A stretch of 64,000 nucleotides of DNA, taken from Chinchilla lanigera (Eukaryota; Chordata; Mammalia; Rodentia; Chinchillidae). Positions 1 through 10,033 of the stretch are shown piece after piece. Location of the stretch: positions 5,727,566-5,791,565 of the forward strand of contig NW_004955416.1 in the NCBI RefSeq assembly GCF_000276665.1, given 5' to 3'. A program made the translations under genes and the position numbers. The notes below the pieces were generated by a model, which did no database searches, was not told the DNA's origin, and saw only the letters and a list, made by a program, of their open reading frames with translations. Positions within the stretch are counted from its first letter, which is position 1. Every line of letters starts with the position of its first letter.

Positions 1-94
1 AGTTTTTATGTCACTGGGGGAAAATGACCAAGGGGGAATAACTTCAGAGATGAAATATCCAGAACAATTTACTGGCATTACCTAAAATAATACT

Positions 95-336
95 TCATAT
101 CAGAAACTGTCCACTCTCACCACTTCTGTTCAAGATAGTGTTCAAAATTTTAGCTAGAGCAATAAGGCAAAAGAAAGCAATAAAAAGGATATACATAGAA
201 AAGGAAGAAGTTAAACTATTTTTAGACAATGATAATCTTTTACATAGAAGACCCAAAAGACCTCTAGGACTAATAAACAAATTTAGCATGGTAGCAGGAT
301 ACAAAATAAGCAAAACAGAAATCAATAACATTCTTC
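95..336 (+). mobile_element. Old L1 ORF2 fragment (reverse transcriptase part), interrupted at 337
   Basis: The translation resembles the LINE-1 reverse transcriptase around its catalytic box, with a readable LARAIRQ stretch upstream and an IDPK-like stretch (HRRPKRP) downstream. The usual FADD box reads LFLDNDN here, so the second catalytic Asp is Asn and the element is dead. The L1 sequence stops at 336, where a retroviral LTR begins, and resumes at 5200 with the expected next L1 bases. Bases 1-94 may belong to the same L1 but I cannot align them confidently. Confidence 0.8.
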
Positions 337-670
337 TGTAGCAGAAGATGCCACCCCAGCCAGTATACTTCAGTTTGTTAATTGTCCAGGTAATAGTTCT
401 GGTTACAATTCTTGTTAGTTTTTTTTTCTTAGAAACACTTGGTCACTGTAATGCATAGTTGATCATTATGATACATATTGTAAGAACCAAGCCCCAGTTG
501 ACAAGCCATTCTTCCTCTGTACTTCCTGCTTGATTATCCAATATAAGCCCTAGACCACCAGAGATCGGGGCCTGATATTTTGGCAATGATCCCAAGCAGT
601 GCCCATCAGTGTAAAATATATCTGCCTCCAAATCCTGGATGTTGTTTCAGTGTTTCTGTTTGCTATTGCA
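337..670 (+). repeat. 5' LTR of the class I ERV
   Basis: This copy begins TG and ends CA and aligns along its whole length with 4877-5199. By eye the two differ at roughly one base in seven, with several small indels, which implies an old insertion. A TATA-like ATATAAG lies near 541. The poly(A) signal of the 3' copy (AATAAA) reads AATATA here at about 614. Confidence 0.88.
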
Positions 671-672
671 TC

Positions 673-690
673 TGGTGCATTGGCCAGGAA
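673..690 (+). promoter_or_regulatory. Retroviral primer binding site, tRNA-Gly type
   Basis: The 18 bases start two bases after the 5' LTR and match the complement of the tRNA-Gly(GCC) 3' end, including its CCA, at all but one position (A for G at 686). This placement and match define the primer used when the provirus was reverse transcribed. Glycine-primed class I elements such as the VL30-like group are known in rodents. Confidence 0.8.
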
Positions 691-2431
691 GATTGACAAT
701 ATGAACCTCTTTAGTCACTGGTCATGGCCCTGAAGGACAGAGCAAGGACCTCTCCAGGTCATGATGGGAAGGCATACCCTCAAGATTTCTTGAGTCGCCT
801 CATAGGTCAGAAGTAGGATTTTTGGCTTCCTGTTCAAACAGGTCACACTAGACCCCAAAGGGAGGAGGACAAAATCTGTCTGTCCATCTCTCTGTCAGCC
901 TACCTGCCTGATTCTGGTAAGACCCCCAGGGGCAACCCAGTTAGTCTGTTTGTCAGTTCTCCTCAGTTCAAGCAGAAGTATGATGAACTCTCATTAATCA
1001 GGACCACGCTTAAAGAAAGGGGGTTGGAATGTTTAACCTCTGAGTGCCTGCTGAATGAATATGTGAGTGAATAGAATGGACAGTGGAAGAAATAGGCTGC
1101 TCCATCTGTGCACCAAGACTGGGAAACACTGGTAGTGGTAGCTGATTGGGCCCTCACCTGCACTTCCATGGTGATCTGCATATGGCATAATGGAGGCCTC
1201 ACACTCTCCTTAGCTAAGTTGTGCCTAAGTCCCCACAAGGGCCATGGCCAGGCAAGCATCTGAATTGTCTCTCTCTCTGAGGGGCACCCATCCTTTGTCT
1301 GCTGCACCATTGTTCAAGAGTACACAACACACATGTAGGAAGTCAGAGATGGGAACTGATTAACCAAAACCCATAGTCACTGACTGCAGGAAAAAGGGCT
1401 TTTCTGAGATGATGCAGTTAAAAATGAAACCAAGCCACTCCCTGCATCTCAAAGAAAGAAAAAATAGGAAAAAGAGGCCCATTCTTCATGAGAATTCCAC
1501 CTTGTTACCTTTATTGGCTGCTACAGTTACTGCCGACACCTATAGCTTCATTCTCTGCTCTATACTTGTGTACTTCCAGCCAATTGAACTAATTCTAGCT
1601 AGCCATTGCCTGCATTCAGCCACAGAGGTCTTCCCCCTGAATCTTCTGCTTCATGGATATGCCTATCCTGGTCAGATGACATTATCTAACACCTACCTGA
1701 GATGATTATCAGCAATTCCTCCTGAGTTCCACAGTTTGACTAAAGAAAAATTGAATTGTCAACCCTAACAAATGAGTTGCCATTTGTCTTTTCCAAAGGT
1801 TGCCTCACCTAGAAACCTCAAATCAGTCAAGCGTTTCTCAAAGACATCATAGAGGAGGGACAAAAGGCCCATCAACCACTGTTACCCAGAAACCTACTGA
1901 ATGTGTGAGTAGAATGGAGAAATCTGATAAAAGAAAAGTATCTGATGTCCATAAAAAACCTGGTCTTATAGATGACCTTACCTTCTAAATAAATGCCCCC
2001 TCAGTCTGCAAGACAAAAAGAAACCTGACTATCCAGGCCCACCTCAATCTGAACCTCTCCTGTTGGGCTTGGGTGGATAGGGCAGATTAAGTTCTATCAA
2101 ATTGGGCCCCTGAGAGCCTGTGGTCATTGCAAATGTTGGGGAGAACTTGTGACTTTCCTGGGAGGCAGTGGAACAGAACTCACTGTCTTCAAAAGCCCTT
2201 CTGTCAAAATTTTCCATCACTGAGGCAACTGGAAGTCTTGCCTCTCACCCCTTCTGCTAGGTACAAACTTGCAGCCTGGGAGGACATCTCACCAAACATG
2301 AGTTCCTGTCTGCGAACAGACCTCCTCTTCAAGTTAGAAGTGAGTCTCCTTTGCACCAAGCCAGTCAGCCTCCCTCTTATTTAATCCCCAAGAGGAAGAT
2401 GACACTTGTATCAGCCTGAGACATAACTGCT

Positions 2432-2727
2432 GTGCCATCAACAATGAAGCCATCACTTTGTCCTCTGCAGTTCCCAACTCATACACCCTTCTTGCTCTGC
2501 TCCAGCTCACTGGGGCTCAACTGCCACAAGGGTTTGGGAACTTTTCCACAATTTGGGGGGAAGCTCTGGCAACAGATTTGGCCAGGCCACAAGCATGTTT
2601 ACTCTTGGACAGCCTGTCCTACTTGCTGTCATGGTTCCCTGAGAAAAGAATGCTGATTGTGAACTCCATTCTGGGGCAACCCCTGCCTACATTAAACAGT
2701 ACCCCATACCGCAACAGGCTCAAATAA
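2432..2727 (+). pseudogene. ERV pol remnant, reverse transcriptase palm region
   Basis: A frame from 2458 contains LPQGF followed by an EALA.DLA pattern (about 2521-2590), which is the conserved gammaretroviral RT segment just before the catalytic YxDD box. The YxDD box expected at about 2600 is not readable: that stretch is mutated or frame-shifted. The frame stays open for 89 residues by chance rather than selection, since neighbouring pol segments lie in other frames separated by stops. No function is expected. Confidence 0.7.
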
Positions 2728-3103
2728 GAATTCAACTACATATCCAGAGGCTTCAGAACCATAAAATGTTTATAGACTGTCAAACTGCTAAAATACGCCT
2801 CTCCTGCCTGTAAAGCCAGTTCAGGATCTTGGAGCTGCCAATGCCACCACAACTGCTCTCCACATACATTGCCTCAGTCTTCTGCCACCCACAGCCTGCT
2901 GGTACACCTGCCTGGACCTAAAAATGCCTTTTGCCTTTTGTGGGCTCCTGTTAGCTGTCCCTTCTTTGCCTTTAAATGGAAGACCCCATTTCTGAACTCA
3001 AAGGTTAACTGACATGGACTTAATCTCCCAGAGGTTTAAAGACTTGTTTGTCCTCTTTTGGAGAAGCCCTCACAGCTGACTTTACTAGTTTCCCAGCTGA
3101 TTA

Positions 3104-3600
3104 ATGACACCCAAGCTGCCTTCTGGAAAGACACAAAAGCTGTGCTACAATATCTGGCAGAAATTGGTTACAAAAAAAAATCTCCACAAATGTCTTGGAG
3201 CTGCTGGCTTCTATAGAATCTGGACCCTTGAATTCACAAAAACAATGATGCTTACTCAGACTGTCAGCTGCTGGGAGTGCCCAGTGGCCTACCTGTGCAA
3301 ATACTTGGATTTGGTTGCTAAGGGCTGCCTCCCCCTTTGACTCCATACTCTAACAGCCACTGTCCTTCTTATCAAAAAGGCTGACAAGCTCACCGCAGGC
3401 CGAGACATAACTTTCCAGGTGCCACATGACGTGCTGGACCTCATCCAATACCATAACTGCCTGGCACTGACTGATGAACTGTACTCAAGCCAAAATAACC
3501 CCCCTGATAGATGCTGAGTATACTCTGTTTACGGATGGAAGTAGCTCTGTTAAGAATGGAGTGTGACAGGCTAGATATGCTACGATCACCTTGGATAAGG
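3104..3600 (+). pseudogene. ERV pol remnant, RT connection and RNase H start
   Basis: The frame from 3104 to 3340 holds the LGAAGFYR segment and then a PVAYL segment, matching the gammaretroviral RT-connection region in order. Beyond a stop, a TDGSS motif at about 3531-3545 marks the first catalytic aspartate region of RNase H. Stops and frame changes separate the two pieces, so this is a decayed pol. Downstream sequence up to the polypurine tract (integrase and env in an intact virus) is not recognisable to me. Confidence 0.72.
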
Positions 3601-4023
3601 TCATCTTGACCAAAGCTCTCCTGCTACTGCTTCCTGCTGCTGTTTGGAAACCTGCCACCAATGCAAAATAATTTGATCTAGAGACCTAAGCCCCCTCTGG
3701 GGATCTGATTGACTGAAATATCAACCCCAGCCAGTAAATCTCGACCTGGTACTCCTGGAAGATCAGAGTCACACCTGCCACCACCACTTGTTCTTCAAAC
3801 TCAAGTCAAAGTGTTGGCAACTGTACCCCTGCAGCCAGTTCAGGCTTCAGCATCTGTGTCACCGGCTCTAATTTCCACCTGGCATGACCTAGTGCCCATC
3901 TGCACCTACTGGGGCTGGCTAAACAAAAGGAGTTTGTAAGGTCCTGCTGTCTTTAGATGTGGCCTACTCTTGACCACTGGCAGTGATAATGGGCTTCTTA
4001 TCAAAAAGGCTGACAAGCTCACC
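3365..4023 (+). repeat. Pair of exact 30-bp direct repeats inside the ERV
   Basis: Bases 3365-3394 and 3994-4023 are identical, and the base before each copy differs. The similarity continues past the right end with one mismatch and then a shared CAGG. The first copy is in the RNase H region of pol, and the second is 629 bp further on. The rest of the interval is not duplicated. Confidence 0.9.
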
Positions 4024-4861
4024 CCAGGGAGCTGATAACTCAAAACTGTAGCATAGATAACTCAAAACTATTAAAAATTAAATAAAACTTAAATAGAGCA
4101 TACAGGCCACAAAGTTCTAAAAGAGTTAAAGAAATAAAACATAACTCTACAGACACAGCTTGTAATCAGCTCTACAAGAGTTTAGCTAAAAGCCTAGCTA
4201 TACCTGCAGACACTCCTGCAAATACATATAACCAGGTGCATATTGACTACCTCTGCAAGTTTCAGAAATCCAGCTTTAGATCCACCATTCTAGAGTCAGA
4301 AAAGCCCATCCAGATGATTGCTAAAAATTTAACTGAACAGCTATTCCAGTGCTCACCCTGAAGAGATGATACACTCAGAGCCCTGCCCTGGTCACTCTGG
4401 ACACTGACCAATCCACACATGGCTGAAGCCTGAGGACCTCTTCACAGGATTGTTCCATACCTACTATCCTTGATTTTTGTGTCTTTTCAGGCTGCTTATG
4501 CCAGTCCTTGCTTCTCTGCTTCCTTACTAGCTGTGGTTTTTATTCTAAACTCTATGGATGGTTGCCCCAAGAGGATAAAATAATCAATCAAACACTTGAC
4601 CAAGATTTGATGAGTGTCCAAGGAACAATGGACACTCTGTTAGATCAGATTAATTCCTTCACTCCTTTGTCAGAGTCAATTTAGGGAGAAACCCTATAAT
4701 AAGGTAACAAACCATAAACCCCTGTGGAAATTTTCAGTCTTGGTTACCTTGGCTAGGGCCCATCCTAGGAACACTGACAGTCCCAATGTAATTGCTTCTA
4801 GTTGGACCTTGTCTCAGAAGATCACATGTAATGTGACCAGCAAAGACTTTCCAGGAAAACT

Positions 4862-4876
4862 AAAAGAGAGGGGAAA
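4862..4876 (+). promoter_or_regulatory. Polypurine tract of the ERV
   Basis: An uninterrupted run of A and G (AAAAGAGAGGGGAAA) abuts the TG that opens the 3' LTR. This is the expected position for the plus-strand primer of reverse transcription. Confidence 0.8.
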
Positions 4877-5199
4877 TGGAGCAGCAGATGCCCCCAGTAT
4901 ATTTCAGTTTGTTACTTGACCAGGTAATAGTTCCAGTTCCAGTTCTTGTTATTTTTGTTAGAAACAGCTAGTCACTGTGATGCACAGCTGGTCTCTATGA
5001 TACATATTGTAAGAACCAGTCCCCAATTGATAAGCCATTCTGCTTCTGTACTTCCTGCTTGCTTCTCCCATATAAGCTCTAGACAACCAGAGATCAGGGC
5101 CTGATATTTTGGGAATTATCCCAAGCAGTTTCCATCAGTGTAAAATAAATCTGCCTCCAAATCCTGGGTATCACTTCAGTGTTTCTGTTTGCCATTGCA
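4877..5199 (+). repeat. 3' LTR of the class I ERV
   Basis: This copy begins TG, ends CA and pairs with 337-670. A TATA-like ATATAAG is near 5081 and an intact AATAAA poly(A) signal is at 5144-5149. L1 sequence resumes immediately after it. Confidence 0.88.
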
Positions 5200-5590
5200 C
5201 TTTGACACCAATAATGAATGAGCCAAGAAAGAAATTAGAAAAATAGTACTATTCAAAACAGCCTCAAGAAGCCAGGCATGGCAATGCACACTTGTAATCC
5301 AAGCACTTGGGAGGCTAGGGCAGGAGAATTGTTGAGAGTTTGAGGCCAACCTGGGCTACAAAGTGAGCTTAAGGCCAACCTGAACTGCATAGTGAGACCT
5401 TGTCTCAAAAAGAAAAAAAAATACCTTCAAGAAAAGTTAAATACTGTAGTTAGGAATTAGCCAAGCAAAAGAAATGAAAGACCTCTACAATAAAAATTAT
5501 AGAACTTTGAAAAAAGAGATTGAAGAAGTCATCAAAAAATGGGAAGCTATCCCTTGCTCCTGGATAGGCAGAACCAATATTAAATGAAAA
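5200..5590 (+). mobile_element. Continuation of the old L1 split by the ERV, itself split by a B1 SINE
   Basis: Bases 5200-5270 continue the L1 reading that stopped at 336 (the ACACCAATAATGA stretch after the insertion point). The SINE at 5271-5423 interrupts it. L1 then resumes at about 5424 and runs through the conserved segment encoding a [13 protein letters not shown] region to about 5590. L1 identity fades beyond that. Including 95-336, this gives three nested layers at one locus. Confidence 0.8.
5271..5423 (+). mobile_element. B1-type SINE with 29-bp internal duplication
   Basis: It starts with the 7SL-derived GCCAGGCATGG, has the GGGAGGCTAGGGCAGGAG body, and ends in an A-rich tail. 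The segment GAGGCCAACCTGGGCTACA is followed 29 bases later by a diverged second copy, the internal duplication known for rodent B1. Flanking TCAAGAA (5264-5270 and 5427-5433) is the target duplication, made in L1 DNA. Confidence 0.88.
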
Positions 5591-7594
5591 ACAAATAGTC
5601 ATCCAGTAGAGGACTGATAGAGGATACAAGCAAAGAAGTTACGATAGAAATAGATATGGGCCTTCTCTTCTCATTCTTACTAAAGGTTTTCTCCTCAAAT
5701 TTCAGGGGATCAACACTTGAATTGGAGAGATACCAGGTCAGTGTCTGAGATGTCCTAGTAGTGGAAGGCTGTGATGTCCTGCTGAGTGTCCAAGGAACAT
5801 TGGCCCTTACAACACCTTAGACTATGCTTTTTCTTCTTTTCCATTTGGCACTACCACATCAGTCAACAGTAGGATCCATAGAAGTTCAGCACACTAGCTG
5901 TGATTCATAATTAAATACATCTTGGGTCCCATAAAAAGTAAAGAGATATTGCACACATGAAGATTAATCATAATGCCATTTTACCTAAAGAAATCTGGTT
6001 TTCATCATATCTGATTTAATCAGTAAATAATTTGCCTCTTAATTTGTGTTCATATTGATTGGAAGAATCAATGGCCAAATATCAAAAAAATAAGAAATTT
6101 GTGTATTTGGATATTAAAAAAATGCATCAGAGGTGGCTCATTCTCTCCTCAAGCTTTGGGTTAGTCAGGGAGTTGGTTAACATAATAATTAGGTATATAT
6201 GCCAGGATTTCCTACACAAAGCCAAGAATTGTTAGTTAGTGCCACTTAGTATTGAAAATCTGGCATCCCTGGGGCAGGGAGCTTTAAATTATACTGTAGG
6301 TATCAGGGACATTCTCTGAGGAAGAGCTATTTGAAGTGGACTTGATTTAGATAGCTTGGGGGAAACAGAAAGGGCCACTGTAGTGTAGGAGTATTGTCAG
6401 TCATGACGGGATAGAGGCTAGAATGCTTCTCTAGTGCTCAAGATGATGTATGTTGAAAAGTTTTTTTGGAAAAGTCTTGAGCCATGGTGGTGTTAGAGTT
6501 CCGTATTTATTCTGTGATGCAATTGTGCTCACACAGGATGCTCTTGATCACCAGGTTTGTCCACAATGATACCATACATACATGTTGGCATGGGGACATA
6601 AATGGGTTTTCAGCACTGCTGCCTTACAATTGGCTGCCGGTCAAATTCACAATCCAACTCTTGCACAAGCAGCTTCAGAAATCTCAGACAGAACAGCTTT
6701 ATGCCTACTGCCTCACCTTGAAAGAGAAATACATCTTTCATGGCCTTTCTTGGCTGAAATTCCTGGCAGAGTAGAGCCTTTTTCACTGAAGACAGGTAAC
6801 ACATGGCTATGACCATTAGAACTCTGCTTTTCCATACTGGTCCATGAAGGATACCATGGGCCTCTGGGGAATTGAGTCTAACCTCTTTAAGTGCCTGTGT
6901 CTGTGGATATTTCCTTTAAATTAAGAGACCTGCTGTTTATTAAAAACATTCTCCCATATCCCAACACCAGATAAATTTTAATTTACAAAATTGCCCTTGG
7001 AAAACTGATGCAAAGGATGAGGAAATGAGTTATTTTCCCCTAATTTCTGTCCCTGATTGCTTTATGGTAGTGGCAGTGATGGGCAGAGGGCCACATGAGT
7101 TATTTTTCTCCACAAAGGAAGTTCTCTGTAAGCTACAGTGACTCTCAGGTGGAGTCTCTGCACAGAGTGCCTAGGTTTCCATCAAAGCAAAGCTCAGGGC
7201 TGCAGGAGGGCTGGTTTCCTGCTCACCACCTCACATGCCACAAATACTTCTTTCTCTGCACCTGCACACACAAGCTTCCTGTAATGAATACTCTCCTTCA
7301 GCCACACTTCATCCCTTTCCTGCTCCAGATTCCATGCCGTTGCCTTTCTGAGGCAGTCGTGGGTTACTCCAGCCCCCATTTGGGACTCTCCCTACTTCTT
7401 CTGCCTCCAGATGCTCTCAGGTTTCTGTGTGCTGTCACCTTGGCCACATAATAAATTCTCAGGGTATAGGATGTGTGACAGATTAACTGACAAGGATTTT
7501 GAAGAAAAGTGAAAATCTGTGGCTTTGTAAGAGTACAGTAGTAGCATCTATACTTTTTAGTAGCTTTTGTTTCTTTTAGGAAGAAAATGTATAT
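5591..7594. other. No recognised gene or repeat
   Basis: Single-copy-looking, moderately AT-rich sequence. A stretch at 6484-6816 is open in three overlapping frames on both strands (up to 96 residues). I recognise no protein in any of them, and overlapping openness of this kind is usual for chance frames. Confidence 0.5.
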
Positions 7595-7795
7595 ATGCGA
7601 GTACTATGGCATTAGGGACTGAACTTAGGGCTTTGCACTAAGATACATCCCCAGTCCCTTTAATTTTTTTTAAAAATTTTGAATTAGATTATCTCCAAGT
7701 TACTAAATTGCCCAGGCTGAGCTTAAACTTGCAATTCTTTGGCCTCAGCCTCCGAGAATTTGAGGATTACGGGCATGCATTACTACATCCAGAAA
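7595..7795 (-). mobile_element. B1-dID-type dimeric SINE
   Basis: Read on the minus strand, a B1/7SL-like monomer without the 29-bp duplication is followed by an A-rich linker. Then comes an ID-like tRNA-derived monomer (GACTGGGGATGTATCTTAG, the box A region, and a box B-like GTTCAGTCC). This B1 then ID order matches the dimeric B1-dID family described in several non-murid rodent groups. The copy is well diverged. Confidence 0.72.
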
Positions 7796-8349
7796 AAATG
7801 TTCAGCCAAAAAGGCTTTGCATGCATTGTTATCATTAGGAGAATATCACTTAATGTCTATCAGGAGAGAGTGTCCTACTGCCCTGCATTCTGGTTTTGGA
7901 AGCAGATAATCTGCCTTTCCCAAATATCTCCTGTAGCAGAGCCAAGAGTGAAGTGCCTGCAGACAACATTGGGCTGAGGTGCAGGGTTTGAATGATTGAG
8001 GCTGTTGTGATAGAACAAAACTGTCCTATCACCAGAACTGGTCCAGAACTGGGGCTGAAGTGGAGTAATTTACTTTTCTTTACTTTGAAAGTGTTGTGAA
8101 GGTTTCTTAAATTGTGCACTTTAAAGAAAGAGACATACCAATAATGATTTCACTTTTGTATTATGGTAAAATTTATGTTGTTTTAATGAATTCACTGTGT
8201 TTACTTCACAGGTTGATTGTAATAGAATTATTATGTACAAATTTAAAAACAGGATTCAGTCTTTTCCATAAACCCTTCTCTGTCTAAATTTTAAGAAATA
8301 ATAACACCTCCTTTACCATCAGTCTTCCACAGACACATGATTTAGAACT
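7796..8349. other. No recognised feature
   Basis: AT-rich sequence between the SINE dimer and the start of the large L1. I see no motif beyond background. Confidence 0.5.
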
Positions 8350-8359
8350 CTGTAGACAG

Positions 8360-8768
8360 CTTCAGGAAACTCGGCGAGCAATACCCCATACCCCCACAGT
8401 CATGGGAGCAATGCTGAGCCCCAGACACCTTTGAGAAACTCTGTGAGCCATGCCCCCCACCACTGAGAGAGTGATGCTATCACATCACTCTCTTTACGTT
8501 AATAACATCACATCACTTTACATTAATGGTTATAACTGAAATATATTGCCCAGACAGCATTGGGAGCACTGGTGAGCCTCCCCCTAACACCTCACTATTG
8601 CAGGAGAGATGCTGCACCTGGGGAAGTTCGAGAGACTTGGTGAGCTGCCCCCACCCCACCTACCATTGCAAGAGTGACACTGAGCCCTAGTAAACTTCAG
8701 GAGACTTGGTGAGGCATACCACCCCTACTATTGCAGGAGCAAAGCTAACTCCAGTGAACTTGGGGAGG
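8360..8768 (+). repeat. Tandem monomers of an L1 5'UTR
   Basis: A unit with the core CTTCAGGAGACTTGGTGAG, then a C-rich run and CATTGCAGGAGCAA-like sequence, recurs with starts near 8360, 8427, 8558, 8623, 8694 and 8757. Spacing is about 63-71 bp, except between the second and third copies, where extra sequence (about 8475-8550) is inserted. Monomeric 5'UTRs carry the internal promoter in rodent L1s. This array ends directly before the ORF1 ATG. Confidence 0.8.
8517..8549 (-). repeat. Exact 33-nt inverted copy of the ORF2 start within the L1 5'UTR
   Basis: These bases are the perfect reverse complement of 10088-10120 in the same element, where the L1 endonuclease N-terminus (SVITINVNG) is encoded. 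The match stops sharply at both ends. It lies in the extra block between the second and third 5'UTR monomers. That block also has a short tandem repeat of ATCACATCACT followed by TTTACRTTAAT. Confidence 0.92.
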
Positions 8769-8775
8769 TTTAAAA

Positions 8776-10033
8776 ATGTCAAAACAAAGGAGCAAAATGC
8801 AATCTCAAACATCCAGCCCATCCAGAACAACTCCAGGAGACCTTGGCATAGAAAAACTTGGAAATCACACACCTGAAATTTCAGAAATGATAGCAACTGA
8901 AGTAAACAAACAACTCCATCAGGCCATAGAAGAAATAAGATCAGAAATAATCTCTCAGGTGAGAAAAGAAATTACAACAATATTGAAAGAATTGCTCAGC
9001 ACATCTAAAGAAGATGTAGATAAAAACATGGAGCACAGAAAATGATGGAAACCTTAAATGAACAATATAGGAAAGAATTAGAATGTGTGAAACAGATTCA
9101 AAGAGATATCCAGGAAATTAAAAGTTTTATTGAAACCTTATAAAACCACTTAAACAAAACTGAAGATAGACTTTCAGACCTTGAAGACAGCACTGATTGT
9201 AGCTACTGATCACGAAAGAAAATTTCCCAAGCATGGAAAAAGAATCTGACATCTGTACAGTAAATGAGGCAAATGAAACTCCAATTAGCCACAACCAAAA
9301 TAAGTGTACAACTAGACATATAATAATCAAAATCCCAGAAATTCAGGGAAAGAACATAATATTAAAAACTATTAGAGAAAAGAAGCAGATCACCTATAAA
9401 GAAAATCCTGTCAGAATCATGGTAGATTTCTCAACAAAAACCATCAAGTGAATAAAAGCTTGGAGTGAAGTGTTTCAGGTCCTGAAAGAAAAGAACTTCC
9501 AACCCAGACTGATGTATTCTGAAAAACTATCTTTCAAAGTTAATGGAGAAATAGGATACTTCCATGGCAAAGAACATCGGGAGCTGCTGGAGTTGGTTGT
9601 TGGTCATGTGTGTGAGGGTGGGACAGAGCCAGAGTGCCTCAGACAGTCAAACTACCTCAGTATTGAAAAAAGTATCCTGCTTGGACAATTACAATCTTAG
9701 TCACTAGGCAATGTTATCTCTCATAATACTACTTTGCAAGTGTATAAAATAAATGCCTGTACTGTTGAAGTCAGTCCTCATGCTCATCAGGCAAGAAGTA
9801 AATTTACCTGACCCAGCTACTGTCTCTGGTCTTTATTTTCTAAATCCTCTTGTCATTTTCTCCTGGGGACCACTGAGAGACCACCGAGTCCCAGAAAAGA
9901 ACAACTGAAGAAATTCATGAGCACCAAACTAACCTTACAAAGAATACTACAAGATATTTTAGAAAGAGATAAAAAGGACCACAACTTCAAGAACAGCAAT
10001 AGAAAGAAATTACCAAGCAGAGCAAGCAATTAA
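8776..10033 (+). pseudogene. L1 ORF1 (RNA-binding chaperone), broken
   Basis: The ATG at 8776 follows the 5'UTR array. The first 89 codons are open and encode a charged, coiled-coil-like N-terminus (KEDVDK, EEIRSEI), then a stop at 9043. The coiled coil continues in another frame (about 9052-9190), apparently with material missing near 9190-9230. The RRM and C-terminal segments follow (PRHIIIK-like TRHIIIKI, then ENPVRIMVDFSTKTIK and KNFQPRLMYSEKLSF at about 9300-9560). A solo LTR interrupts the C-terminal domain at 9576-9895, after which KKFMSTK-like sequence runs to a TAA at 10031. No functional protein can result. Confidence 0.85.
9576..9895 (+). mobile_element. Solo LTR inserted in L1 ORF1
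   Basis: L1 ORF1 sequence is interrupted by 320 bp that are not L1. The insert is flanked by a perfect 7-bp direct repeat AAAGAAC (9569-9575 and 9896-9902). Within it a TATAAAATAAA string (about 9740) gives both a TATA-like and a poly(A)-like signal, and a TCTTTATTTTCT stretch follows. The GGGAGC start and short target duplication suggest a class II (ERVK/IAP-like) LTR. The canonical TG start appears mutated (CATCGGGAGC). Class is inference; insertion is direct observation. Confidence 0.72.

Larger units (their letters stand above)
337..5199 (+). mobile_element. Degraded class I (gammaretrovirus-like) endogenous retrovirus with both LTRs
   Basis: Two direct LTRs (337-670 and 4877-5199) flank about 4.2 kb of internal sequence. 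A tRNA-Gly-type primer binding site lies two bases after the 5' LTR and a polypurine tract lies just before the 3' LTR. Pol remnants in the expected order (reverse transcriptase, connection, RNase H) lie at about 2.4-3.6 kb. The interior is shorter than in a typical complete gammaretrovirus, and all frames carry many stops, so it is non-coding. The provirus sits inside an L1 whose sequence continues across it. The flanking 4-bp sites read CTTC and CTTT, consistent with a diverged 4-bp target duplication. I could not identify gag or env with confidence. Confidence 0.85.

Noticed and set aside
2118..2145. Cys-rich string as a gag zinc knuckle
   Set aside because: The C-x2-C spacing is followed by no His and Cys at the required distances.
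4380..4860. Possible env transmembrane remnant of the ERV
   Set aside because: Position is right, but no hydrophobic membrane segment, cysteine motif or other env landmark is readable.
6484..6816. Overlapping frames on both strands considered as a processed pseudogene
   Set aside because: I could not match the translation in any frame to a known protein and saw no poly(A) tail or target duplication.
8360..8768. Regularly spaced repeats considered as a CRISPR-like or satellite array
   Set aside because: They are diverged L1 5'UTR monomers placed directly before ORF1 in mammalian DNA.
9470..9700. 76-residue frame resembling an ORF1 variant
   Set aside because: It is L1 ORF1 reading through into the inserted solo LTR; the fusion is incidental.
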